DNA of 64,000 nucleotides, from the NCBI GenBank assembly GCA_019359415.1, contig JAHHHH010000010.1, positions 62,001 through 126,000 of the forward strand. The letters are read 5' to 3'. Shown in pieces: positions 38,602 through 45,850 of this stretch (positions are counted from its first letter, which is position 1; each line of letters starts with the position of its first letter). A program made the position numbers and the translations under genes. A model generated the notes under the pieces. That model was not told the origin of the DNA. It ran no database searches and worked only from the letters and a program-made list of their open reading frames with translations. Origin of the DNA: Iphinoe sp. HA4291-MV1 (GTDB lineage: Bacteria; Cyanobacteriota; Cyanobacteriia; Cyanobacteriales; Nostocaceae).

Positions 38602-39303
38602 TCATATTAGTTCTGGAATGCTTAAAAGTGTTCCAATATCTAGGTGACGCGGATCATCTAGGTGGTTGGCTTCTGCAATGATGCGCCAACGTTTCGGATC
38701 TCCGTAGAGTTGAGCTGCAATACTGCTCAAGGTATCACCACGTTTGACGATGTGGGTGGTGAGTTCTGGATCTGTCTGGCGTTGATCGTCTAATGGTTTT
38801 AAATATTCTCTAAAGGTGACACTCAATTTAGCCCGAACTGGAGTACCATCTCTTTTAAAGAGCGTGAAGGTTTGTGTGAGACTCGTGACGACTCCCTTAA
38901 AAGGAAAGTCGGAACCGCTTGGAGCATTCCCCCAAGTTACGAGACAGACTGGCGGCTTTTTGGTAGCTCGTTCGATGCGGGTGAGTGCGACAAGCTCGTT
39001 GGTTTTTTTGCGAACATCATCAATTTTTACACCATTAATCGGTTCGGTGACATCAAAGAAAAGTTCCGAAAAAGTCAGTTCACGGCTTGCACCACCACCA
39101 AATCTTAATGTCGGAGCATTCAGTAATTCTTCTGATTCAGTTTTCTCTCCAGTCGAATTGTTTGCCGTATTCCAAATAACTGTCTTTGTAATCGAATAGG
39201 AATTGGGATTGAAAGATACTTTAATTGGTTTGAGGGCAGATGGTGACTGTGGTGTTATTTCTAACTTTGCCACGCTTTGCGATGTCGCTCCTCCTAGTAC
39301 CAT
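38602..39303 (-). CDS. LysM-domain CIS tube-baseplate adaptor
   Basis: A 233-residue protein corresponding to Afp7-like components that join the inner tube to the hub. The N-terminal domain has the family pattern (PIKVSFNPNSYSITKTVIWN; LRFGGGASRELTFSELFFD; GVVTSLTQTFTLFKRDGTPVRA) and the C-terminal LysM is complete (HIVKRGDTLSSIAAQLYGDP; LDIGTLLSIPEL). Its start overlaps the upstream 835-residue gene by 10 bp, suggesting coupling. Confidence 0.87.
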   Translation of the reverse strand: MVLGGATSQSVAKLEITPQSPSALKPIKVSFNPNSYSITKTVIWNTANNSTGEKTESEELLNAPTLRFGGGASRELTFSELFFDVTEPINGVKIDDVRKKTNELVALTRIERATKKPPVCLVTWGNAPSGSDFPFKGVVTSLTQTFTLFKRDGTPVRAKLSVTFREYLKPLDDQRQTDPELTTHIVKRGDTLSSIAAQLYGDPKRWRIIAEANHLDDPRHLDIGTLLSIPELI

Positions 39304-41801
39304 AAGTTCATCCCCCGACGCTCATGTTCAATGGTTAACTGACGATAAAGAATGCGGCTCACTTGTTCGGCAATCTTTGCCACGTTGACTTCACTGGCGA
39401 CTTTTGTTGTTTGTGCTGTTGACTCAGTACTTGCAGACATGGTGTTTCCCATCTCTGCGGCTGCGTCATCGGTAGGGTTTGATGTGGATAAAGTTTGACG
39501 GGCAATTTGTCGTCCCTGAACACTCATTGGACTGATTGCGCTCGTCTTTCCAGTCTGAGTGCTGTTATTGCTGACATTAGAAAACAAGTTTTCCCTTGAG
39601 CCTGTGCTAGCACTTTTACGCCAGATCATGTTCTGTTGTCCCACAGAGTTTACAGCTACAGGAATTTCTGGGGCGATTGCCGAAGGCATTGCGCTCTGCG
39701 CCATCGCCCTTTGGGCAGCTCCCTTGGGGAGCATCGCCATAACAGAAGTCTTCAAATCTCTCTGTTTCCATGTCCCTATGTCCTCACGTCCTGTTTGTTG
39801 TGTCGTTATTCCTCTCGTTAAGCTGACACTCTCAGCAGAACTTCTAAAAGCTTGGGAATCAGGTATACCTGGTTTGTATAAAGAACTAAGATTTTCAGAA
39901 TGACTGGTATTTTCAGAAATGCGTTTGGGTAAAATCAAAGATTGAGAAAGCGCCTGGTTTCTACCTTCTTCTGATGCAATCTCTGGAGCTATAGCCGGTT
40001 CAAAATCAGGAGTTGGAATTGCTTGAGAGATATTTTGATTGTCATCAGATGTTACTTTCATCCCTGCTTCTGGTGAATAACTGGAATTTTCCGAATTGTG
40101 AGTTTTTTCATCAATGGGTTTTGCCAAAATCAGGTTTGGCTCTGACTGTAGAGATTGATAGATTGATGCAATTTCTAGAGCGACTAGTGATTGGTTTTGA
40201 ATTGTATTATCCTGTTGGGTTAAATTTCCTCTAGATGAGTGTTCAATGTTTGTAGTTGATGTATGACTAGAATGAAAAGAACCGCTTTGATCAGCTTGTG
40301 AAGTTTCTCGTTGGCTGAGTTTGGGTAGAATCAAAGATTGAGAAAGCGCCTGGTTTCTACTTTCTTCTGATGCAATCTCTGGAGCTGTAGCTGGTTCAAA
40401 ATCAGGAGTTGGAATTACTTGAGAGATATTTTGATTGTCATCAGATGTTACTTTGATTTCTGGTTCTGGTAAAACACTGGGATTTTCCGAATTGTGAGTC
40501 TTTTCATCAATGAGTTTTGCTAAAATCAGGTTTGGCTCAGGTTGTGGTGATTGATAGATTGATGCAATTTCTGGAGCGACTAGTGATTGGTTTTGAGTTG
40601 TATTATCCTGTGGGGTGAAATTTCCTCTAGATGAGTGTTCAATGTTTGTAGTTGATGCCTGACTAGAATGAAAAGAACCGCTTTGATCAGCTTGTGAAGT
40701 TTCTCGTTGGCTGAGTTTGGGTAAAATCAAAGATTGAGAAAGCGCCTGGTTTCTACTTTCTTCTGATGCAATATCTGGAGCTGTAGCCGGTTCAAAATGA
40801 GTTGGAATTACTTGAGAGATATTTTGATTGTCATCAGATGTTACTTTCATCCCTGCTTCTGGTAAAACACTGGATTTTTCCGAATTGTTAGTATTTTCAT
40901 CAATAGGTTTTGCCAAAATCATGTTTGGCTCCGACTGTGGAGATTGATGTATTGATGCAATTTCTGGAGTGACTAGTGATTTGTTTGGAGTAATAGCATC
41001 AGGGTATTTTGCAACATTCTGTTGATCTGAATCTTTTTTCAAAAATGACTGTTCACTTTCAGTTTTTGATGAAATGCTAACATCTACATAATTGTTAGCA
41101 GAAATTTGCGATTTTTCATTTTCATCTATTATGCTGCGTTTTGGCAAAATCAAAGATTGCCCAGGCTGTTGAGATTGATCTAAAGTAGATGCAATTTCCC
41201 CAGCTACAGGTGGTTGATTTGAGGGTTCCGTGGGTGAGGAGATTTCCTGAGTATCATGACGATTTGCTGGAGTACTCGCAGGGGATAACGAACCTGACTC
41301 AGTTGGGGATGAATTGCTCGCATCCACTTTGGCTAAGGGAATTGCCTTGCGGCTAACCGGAAATTTGCCCTCAGAATGAGAATCGGAAGTATTGGCTGGC
41401 GTAACGGGTTTGGCGTAGACGGGAGGCGACGCATCACGAGACATCGCTAAAGAAGATGGTGCTGCTGTTTGATTTGCTGTCTGATTTGCTGTTTGATTTC
41501 CTATTTGATCTATTGTTTGATATACAGTTGGTAAACTTAAAGTTGGTTGCCTAGGAACTGGTTGGGATGATACAGCAAGTACTAGGTCTTCCTCCTGTGC
41601 TGAGGCATTTTCTTGGCTGTAGCGTCTTTGTAATTGGTCCAGCAATCTAGAACGCTGCACCATCCACCCTGGTACACGGGCAAACTGAGAGTCAAATGGG
41701 CGCACGTCAACCACTCCGGAAGGTTCGGTGCGACGGCGTTGGAGACGCTGCATCAGTGTGGCAGAGTGTTCGGTCACAGGTTGTTTTGATGAATCTGTCA
41801 T
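39294..41801 (-). CDS. Long repeat-rich hydrophilic protein of the injection system
   Basis: An 835-residue protein, mostly Ser/Gln/Asn/Pro-rich and probably disordered. The ends look more conserved: N-terminal VRPFDSQFARVPGWMVQRS and C-terminal VAKIAEQVSRILYRQLTIE followed by HERRGMNLWY. The middle has 132-residue repeats (SLILPKLSQRETSQADQSG; EPNLILAK; VTSDDNQNISQ) at about 39920-41000. It lies between the second tube gene and the LysM gene. No other gene here looks like a tape measure, so this is the best candidate for a length-setting or connector protein, although it lacks the hydrophobic and coiled-coil look of classical tape measures. Confidence 0.55.
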   Translation of the reverse strand: MTDSSKQPVTEHSATLMQRLQRRRTEPSGVVDVRPFDSQFARVPGWMVQRSRLLDQLQRRYSQENASAQEEDLVLAVSSQPVPRQPTLSLPTVYQTIDQIGNQTANQTANQTAAPSSLAMSRDASPPVYAKPVTPANTSDSHSEGKFPVSRKAIPLAKVDASNSSPTESGSLSPASTPANRHDTQEISSPTEPSNQPPVAGEIASTLDQSQQPGQSLILPKRSIIDENEKSQISANNYVDVSISSKTESEQSFLKKDSDQQNVAKYPDAITPNKSLVTPEIASIHQSPQSEPNMILAKPIDENTNNSEKSSVLPEAGMKVTSDDNQNISQVIPTHFEPATAPDIASEESRNQALSQSLILPKLSQRETSQADQSGSFHSSQASTTNIEHSSRGNFTPQDNTTQNQSLVAPEIASIYQSPQPEPNLILAKLIDEKTHNSENPSVLPEPEIKVTSDDNQNISQVIPTPDFEPATAPEIASEESRNQALSQSLILPKLSQRETSQADQSGSFHSSHTSTTNIEHSSRGNLTQQDNTIQNQSLVALEIASIYQSLQSEPNLILAKPIDEKTHNSENSSYSPEAGMKVTSDDNQNISQAIPTPDFEPAIAPEIASEEGRNQALSQSLILPKRISENTSHSENLSSLYKPGIPDSQAFRSSAESVSLTRGITTQQTGREDIGTWKQRDLKTSVMAMLPKGAAQRAMAQSAMPSAIAPEIPVAVNSVGQQNMIWRKSASTGSRENLFSNVSNNSTQTGKTSAISPMSVQGRQIARQTLSTSNPTDDAAAEMGNTMSASTESTAQTTKVASEVNVAKIAEQVSRILYRQLTIEHERRGMNLWY
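39920..41000. repeat. Intragenic repeats of about 396 bp
   Basis: The motif CGCTTTGATCAGCTTGTGAA occurs near 40281 and again near 40677, 396 bp apart, with long nearly identical surroundings. Partial units extend on both sides. The repeats encode 132-residue units of the long hydrophilic protein. Confidence 0.8.
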
Positions 41802-41817
41802 ATTAAAACTCCAAAGT

Positions 41818-42300
41818 TCAGCTCAGCCCTTTGTGAGCAAGTTCCACACTCTCAAAGGCAACGTTTCCAGAATCTGCCTTGAGTTCTGGTCCCGTCCACT
41901 TGTAGGGGAAAGCATCTTTAAAGTTCCAATACTTCATCGGAATTTTTTGCTGGTTTAACAAGTAAATGGTGCCGTTTCGACGTTTAAACTTGCCTGTGTC
42001 AATTGCTTTGCTCACCTCTTGATGCCATTTCCACAGACCATCAATAAAGGTAAGCCCGTGTTTGAGGATAAGTGGTTGATATTTGGTTGGACCGATAAAG
42101 CGGTGTACGTATTCATTCACGCCCCCTTCACGGTAATCATAGTATTCAGTTTCCACTTGCAAACCGCTGCACTCAGAGAAGCCTCCCACCAAAATGCCTT
42201 CAATTTCAATCAAGAAATTAAAAGCTCCAAAAGGATCTAAAGAAACACCTGCGGCACTCGTGGCGGCGGTAAAGGCAGTATTCACGCCCACAGAAGGCAT
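41818..42300 (-). CDS. Inner tube protein, copy 2
   Basis: A 160-residue phage tail tube-like protein (Afp1/Afp5, Hcp-like fold). Signatures: LDPFGAFNFLIEIEGILVGGFSECSGLQVETEYYDYREGG, YVHRFIGPTKYQPLILKHG and PYKWTGPELKADSGNVAFESVELAHKG. It lies downstream of the assembly protein and next to the 835-residue protein, so it may be the baseplate-proximal tube subunit. AAGGAG precedes the ATG. Confidence 0.9.
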   Translation of the reverse strand: MPSVGVNTAFTAATSAAGVSLDPFGAFNFLIEIEGILVGGFSECSGLQVETEYYDYREGGVNEYVHRFIGPTKYQPLILKHGLTFIDGLWKWHQEVSKAIDTGKFKRRNGTIYLLNQQKIPMKYWNFKDAFPYKWTGPELKADSGNVAFESVELAHKGLS

Positions 42301-42331
42301 TTTCTTGGCTCCTTATAATTAAACTTGATAA

Positions 42332-42493
42332 TTAAACTTGTTCGTTAAAGCGTTGATTGATATCAGCAATCTCTCCAACCCAGCGTAAGCGTTCTGTATG
42401 TTCCAGCGCTAGGATATGTTCGTGCGACCAGTGGAAGTGATAAGCAATATAGGCTACCTCCTTATACAGCCGCTCCAAGGGGTAGCCGCTTAT
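42332..42493 (-). CDS. DUF6760-like extension reached by -1 frameshift
   Basis: A 53-codon open frame, ISGYPLERLYKEVAYIAYHF onward to TERLRWVGEIADINQRFNEQ, ending at TAA 42332-42334. It matches the small DUF6760-type protein I know from CIS loci. It has no ATG or GTG start: in frame, a TAG lies four codons upstream and only ATA or an internal TTG is available. It lies exactly in the -1 frame of the preceding gene and begins at that gene's slippery GGGGGGA. I infer it is made as a C-terminal extension of the tail assembly protein. Confidence 0.75.
   Translation of the reverse strand: MSGYPLERLYKEVAYIAYHFHWSHEHILALEHTERLRWVGEIADINQRFNEQV
42452..42487 (-). promoter_or_regulatory. Frameshift-stimulating hairpin
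   Basis: On the minus strand GGCTACC (42487-42481) pairs with GGTAGCC (42458-42452), and the adjoining CCTT pairs with AAGG across one bulged A. The result is an 11-bp stem with a 13-nt loop. It begins 5 nt after the slippery heptamer, in the spacing range of known -1 frameshift stimulators. Confidence 0.7.
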
Positions 42494-42852
42494 CCCCCCG
42501 CGCTACTGAGTTCCACATCAAACTGTTTCTCACAGTAGGGGCATTGGGTACGCACCCGGTCGTGTCCATTTTGATTGATGCGACAGTAGAGGTCTTGCAA
42601 ATACCCCAAATCGCCTGCAAACAAACCCTCAATGACTTTAGGGTTGATGTGCTCAAGCGTACCGAGTTTAGTGATAACTCGTGAGAGCAAAATCATCAGC
42701 AAATATGCCTGATTGCTACGCACGCGCGGATCTTTGAGTGGGGCAATTTCATCTAGAGCGGTTGCTAAACGCATGACACCTTCTCGATGCAGATTACCGT
42801 CGGCATCAACATAGCCCATTGGTAAAGTGAAGGAAAATTCGGTCTGTAGCAT
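42490..42852 (-). CDS. Phage tail assembly protein (chaperone-like), zero frame
   Basis: A 120-residue protein from the ATG at 42852 (MLQTEFSFTLPMGYVDADGN); a longer start at 42882 adds ten non-typical residues. The family pattern includes HREGVMRLATALDEIAPLKD, QAYLLMILLSRVITKLG and a C-terminal CPYCEKQFDVE with a zinc-knuckle look. It lies between the two tube genes, as tail assembly proteins do. Its last codons GCG GGG GGA TAA contain a perfect X XXY YYZ slippery site (42499-42493), giving an alternative longer product that continues through 42332. Confidence 0.82.
   Translation of the reverse strand: MLQTEFSFTLPMGYVDADGNLHREGVMRLATALDEIAPLKDPRVRSNQAYLLMILLSRVITKLGTLEHINPKVIEGLFAGDLGYLQDLYCRINQNGHDRVRTQCPYCEKQFDVELSSAGG
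42493..42499 (-). promoter_or_regulatory. Slippery heptamer G GGG GGA
   Basis: On the minus strand, zero-frame codons read GCG GGG GGA TAA. The heptamer G-GGG-GGA fits X XXY YYZ exactly and is immediately before the stop codon. Slippage by -1 leads into the 53-codon extension without meeting a stop. Confidence 0.75.
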
Positions 42853-42918
42853 AAGCAGAAAGTTGGGAGTGTGGGAGATCATTGACGAATGGCATGCTCA
42901 TTCAAATGCGATCGCGCT

Positions 42919-43716
42919 TCATGATGTGCTGCACTTTGGACCTGGCTGTTCTTCCACCAAGTCTGCAAACGTCTCATACCAAGGGGGTAACTCAATATGA
43001 GTTGCGCCCGTCGTTGCGTAATTTGACGAGTAGTACCAGAAGCCGCCAAGACTCTGGAAGGTTTTCCTACGATTTAGGGCTTCCTTCGCGTCGGACGCTG
43101 CTTGCTTTGCCGGATCGCCCTGAACCGCCAGCCAACGCCAGGACGCAATGCTCGGATCGGATGGAAGCTTCTGGTTATATTGGTTTTCCACACTGACGAT
43201 ATCGGCATAATCAAACACTGAACTAGGGGGCGACGCAATACCTGGATTGACGAGCACTAGTTTCGATTTTCCAAATGTTCGGACTTTCTGAGCACGCTCG
43301 GTATTCCAGGATATCTTTGTCGGGTCGGTTTCGTCGAAGAAGACGCCATCATAACCTGCATTCATCGCCTGAGTGATTTTGGCATCAACAACATCGCTTG
43401 GTTCGTTACCAGAATTCAGCCGGATATACTGAATCGCCCGTCCATGACTCTGATGCACATAGCTAGGGATGTCGCTACGACCCTCAAGAGTGTCGCCAAA
43501 GATGATAAAGTTCGGCTGTTTGCTCGTGATGGTCTTCAAAATCGAATCTTCTGAAGCAGGGTTACTAATAGATCCGTAGTAAAGCACGAACAGTCCGTTG
43601 CCATCAGGACAGCTTCCACTGTATGCATAGGCAGAAGCCGGCTGCCATATCATCATAATCCCAAGAATGAGGGCAGTGACAAAAGCAACTAATGGCAGCA
43701 GTGTACGTGTTTTCAT
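42919..43716 (-). CDS. Exported spherulin-4/GH135-like protein
   Basis: A 265-residue protein with a clear N-terminal signal peptide (LLPLVAFVTALILGIMMIW, cleavage probably after ASA near residue 30). The rest resembles spherulation-specific family 4/GH135 and GH114-type TIM barrels: GLFVLYYGSISNP, NFIIFGD, AMNAGYDGVFFDE with acidic residues at a strand end, and KLVLVNPGIASPP. Members hydrolyse galactosamine-containing polysaccharide in fungi; activity here is unproven. It interrupts the order tube, assembly protein and tube, and lies beside a MITE. It could be an acquired gene or a CIS-associated wall-active protein. Confidence 0.6.
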   Translation of the reverse strand: MKTRTLLPLVAFVTALILGIMMIWQPASAYAYSGSCPDGNGLFVLYYGSISNPASEDSILKTITSKQPNFIIFGDTLEGRSDIPSYVHQSHGRAIQYIRLNSGNEPSDVVDAKITQAMNAGYDGVFFDETDPTKISWNTERAQKVRTFGKSKLVLVNPGIASPPSSVFDYADIVSVENQYNQKLPSDPSIASWRWLAVQGDPAKQAASDAKEALNRRKTFQSLGGFWYYSSNYATTGATHIELPPWYETFADLVEEQPGPKCSTS

Positions 43717-43761
43717 TATCTCTCCTATCTTAAGTATTATTAACTGTGTTATTGCTAAATA

Positions 43762-43957
43762 ATTAGGACTTACGCACGCTCACAAATTGACCATCATATG
43801 CATCAACGGATAATAATCGTTTCAGGCTTGTAGGGGTGCAAGGCCTTGCGCCTCTACGGTGGGTAATAATAGTTTCATGCGTTAAAAAATCAAACGTTGA
43901 GGCGCTAAAAATGCCTACTGCATATCTGACGTTTTCTGTCAATGCGTAAGTCCTAAT
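43762..43957. mobile_element. MITE-like element with 15-bp terminal inverted repeats
   Basis: A 196-bp element with perfect ends ATTAGGACTTACGCA (43762-43776) and TGCGTAAGTCCTAAT (43943-43957). It encodes no protein and carries internally a 28-bp near-palindrome (43830-43857). Ends of this type (AGGACTTACGCA) are common on non-autonomous elements in cyanobacteria. It lies upstream of the spherulin-like gene and downstream of tube copy 1. Confidence 0.75.
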
Positions 43958-44009
43958 AATGAGCAGCAATTGCATCTTAGGAAATGAACCAGATTCGAGC
44001 GGCTGTTGA

Positions 44010-44429
44010 CTAACCTTTGACGACTTCCTCATGGACTATTTCCAAGGTTTCAATAGCGACTTCGTTACTGGTAGAGTTAAACGTGGGACCTGTCCACTTG
44101 GAGGGCCATGCCTTCCGCAGATTCCAGCGCAATTTCTCCTCTTGGGCTTCGTTGTACAAGACGACTGACACGTTTTTACGTTCAGTTTTGCCATCAATCA
44201 CCTTTTGCCGCCATTGCCAAAGTTTATCAGAGTCGGTAATGCCGCGTTTGAGTGTGATGGGTGCATATTTGTTCAATCCGGTGAGTTGACGCACGTGATT
44301 CGGGTCAGTACCTTCCCGGTATTCTACTGGATCGGTAGTAGCATCCAGACCGCTGCATTCCTGGAAGCCTGCTTCGCTGATGCCATCAATTTCAACTTTA
44401 AAATTAAAGCCACGATACGGATCAGGCAT
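44010..44429 (-). CDS. Inner tube protein, copy 1
   Basis: A 139-residue tube subunit: DPYRGFNFKVEIDGISEAGFQECSGLD, YREGTDPNHVRQLTGLNKYAPITLKRG and WPSKWTGPTFNSTSNEVAIETLEIVHEE. It follows the sheath gene, so it is probably the main inner-tube protein. It shares the fold and spacing of copy 2 but with clear divergence. AAGGAG lies 8 nt before the ATG. Confidence 0.92.
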   Translation of the reverse strand: MPDPYRGFNFKVEIDGISEAGFQECSGLDATTDPVEYREGTDPNHVRQLTGLNKYAPITLKRGITDSDKLWQWRQKVIDGKTERKNVSVVLYNEAQEEKLRWNLRKAWPSKWTGPTFNSTSNEVAIETLEIVHEEVVKG

Positions 44430-44460
44430 GGAAAGTCTCCTTAGGTTCTAAGTTTGGTGA

Positions 44461-45801
44461 TTATATGATTTCGACTGCGCCGACGCGGTGAATAATACGG
44501 ACAATGATAAATTCGGCTGGTGAACTGGGAGCTAGACCAATTTCGGTGATAATTTCTCCGGTTTCACGACTATCTGATGGATTTGTTTCGGCATCACATT
44601 TTACATAAAATGCCTGCTCGCTAATTTGTCCCAACAAAGCACCAGCCCGCCACAGTTCTTCGAGATAAGCACTCAGTTCTCGCTCAATTCGCATCCATAA
44701 AAACGAGGTGTTAGGCTCAAAGGTTACCCAGAGCATATTCCGGTCAATCCAGCGTCCCAGAGTGAGAAAGAGCCGACGAACGTTGATGTAACGCCAGTTC
44801 TCATCCTGACTCAGTGTCCGTGCTCCCCAAACGCGAATGCCTCTGCCTGGAAAAGCCCGTAAACAGTTGATGCCGAGAGGGTTCAACTCGCCTTGCAAAG
44901 TATTGTCAACCGCAACTTCTAAATCGAGAGCATCAAAGATTTCTTCGTTGGCTGGGGCTTTGAATACGCCACGGGAGCGATCGCTACGGGCAATAATACC
45001 AGCAATGTGTCCACAAGGTGGCACTAAGTGACCTTTGACAAATTGGCCAGGGCGATCGCGCTGGGGATAATCTTGAGAATTTTTGATCCAAGGGTAGTAG
45101 AGTACTCCGTTGGCAGGTTCGTGTTGATTTGCTGCTAATTGATCACGTTGGTCTTTAATATCTCCCATGTCGGTGTGCCATGCATCAAGTATGGCAATGC
45201 GATCGCCCAATTTGGCGCAGTGAGAGAGTGTTGCTTGCTGTACCCGAATGATAGCATCTGGCTCTGTCAGAGTCATCGCATCAGGAATTGCCACCAAGTC
45301 CAAGTCGTTCAGGGGTTCCAGGTATTTCAAAGCATTCTTCAGAGCATCTTCCGGCTTTTGATTGAAATCAGCGCAAACCACATAGCAACGTGTACCGCCA
45401 TTTTCAAAAAAGCCTGTGATGGCGTCTGTTAGATAGCTTCCAGATGTGCTCTGGTAGTGGTTAGTAAATTCTTGCTTGCGATGCAGGCTCAACACAGTAT
45501 TTTGAGAATTTTCAAACAATGATGTTATTGCCAACTGAAATGTCTTGTCTGACGATAGCTTCAGCAATTCATCTCTAGCTGCAACAGACATCACGCCTTT
45601 AAAAACCAGCAGCTTGTTGTCAGAGTCGTAATTGATACCCTTCAAAGACTCAGGAAATTGCACCTCTTGGGGCAACCTTGTGAGAACAGCTTGAGCTTCT
45701 ACAAACCCAAGAAATCCCGGAATGCCGGTGGGCAACGTAGTTTGGGGTTGCAAAAAAAACTCTTCTTTATAAACCCCTGGAGTTTTATAAACGACTGGCA
45801 T
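44461..45801 (-). CDS. Contractile sheath protein, copy 2
   Basis: A 446-residue tail sheath protein starting at the ATG 45801 with a GGAG ribosome binding site; an in-frame upstream ATG at 45834 is less likely. The N-terminus (VVYKTPGVYKEEF) is the strand that interlocks neighbouring subunits. The C-terminal half has the conserved sheath core: DIVA-like GILDAWHTD strands, PPCGHIAGIIARSDRSRGVFKAPANE, NPLGINCLRAFPGRGIRVWGARTLS, YINVRRLFLTLGRWIDR and CDAETNPSDSRETGEIITEIGLAPSSPAEFIIVRI. It is a paralogue of the sheath upstream. Confidence 0.92.
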   Translation of the reverse strand: MPVVYKTPGVYKEEFFLQPQTTLPTGIPGFLGFVEAQAVLTRLPQEVQFPESLKGINYDSDNKLLVFKGVMSVAARDELLKLSSDKTFQLAITSLFENSQNTVLSLHRKQEFTNHYQSTSGSYLTDAITGFFENGGTRCYVVCADFNQKPEDALKNALKYLEPLNDLDLVAIPDAMTLTEPDAIIRVQQATLSHCAKLGDRIAILDAWHTDMGDIKDQRDQLAANQHEPANGVLYYPWIKNSQDYPQRDRPGQFVKGHLVPPCGHIAGIIARSDRSRGVFKAPANEEIFDALDLEVAVDNTLQGELNPLGINCLRAFPGRGIRVWGARTLSQDENWRYINVRRLFLTLGRWIDRNMLWVTFEPNTSFLWMRIERELSAYLEELWRAGALLGQISEQAFYVKCDAETNPSDSRETGEIITEIGLAPSSPAEFIIVRIIHRVGAVEII

Positions 45802-45822
45802 AGGCTGTCTCCATTTTCGCAA

Positions 45823-45850
45823 GTAGGGGCGCAACGCCTTGCGCCCCTAC
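45823..45850. repeat. 28-bp palindromic repeat between sheath genes
   Basis: A near-perfect palindrome (GTAGGGGCGCAA and its complement, one central mismatch) that abuts the stop codon of the upstream sheath gene. Copies lie at 27022-27049 and 43830-43857. It could form a hairpin that adjusts expression of the two sheaths. Confidence 0.75.
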
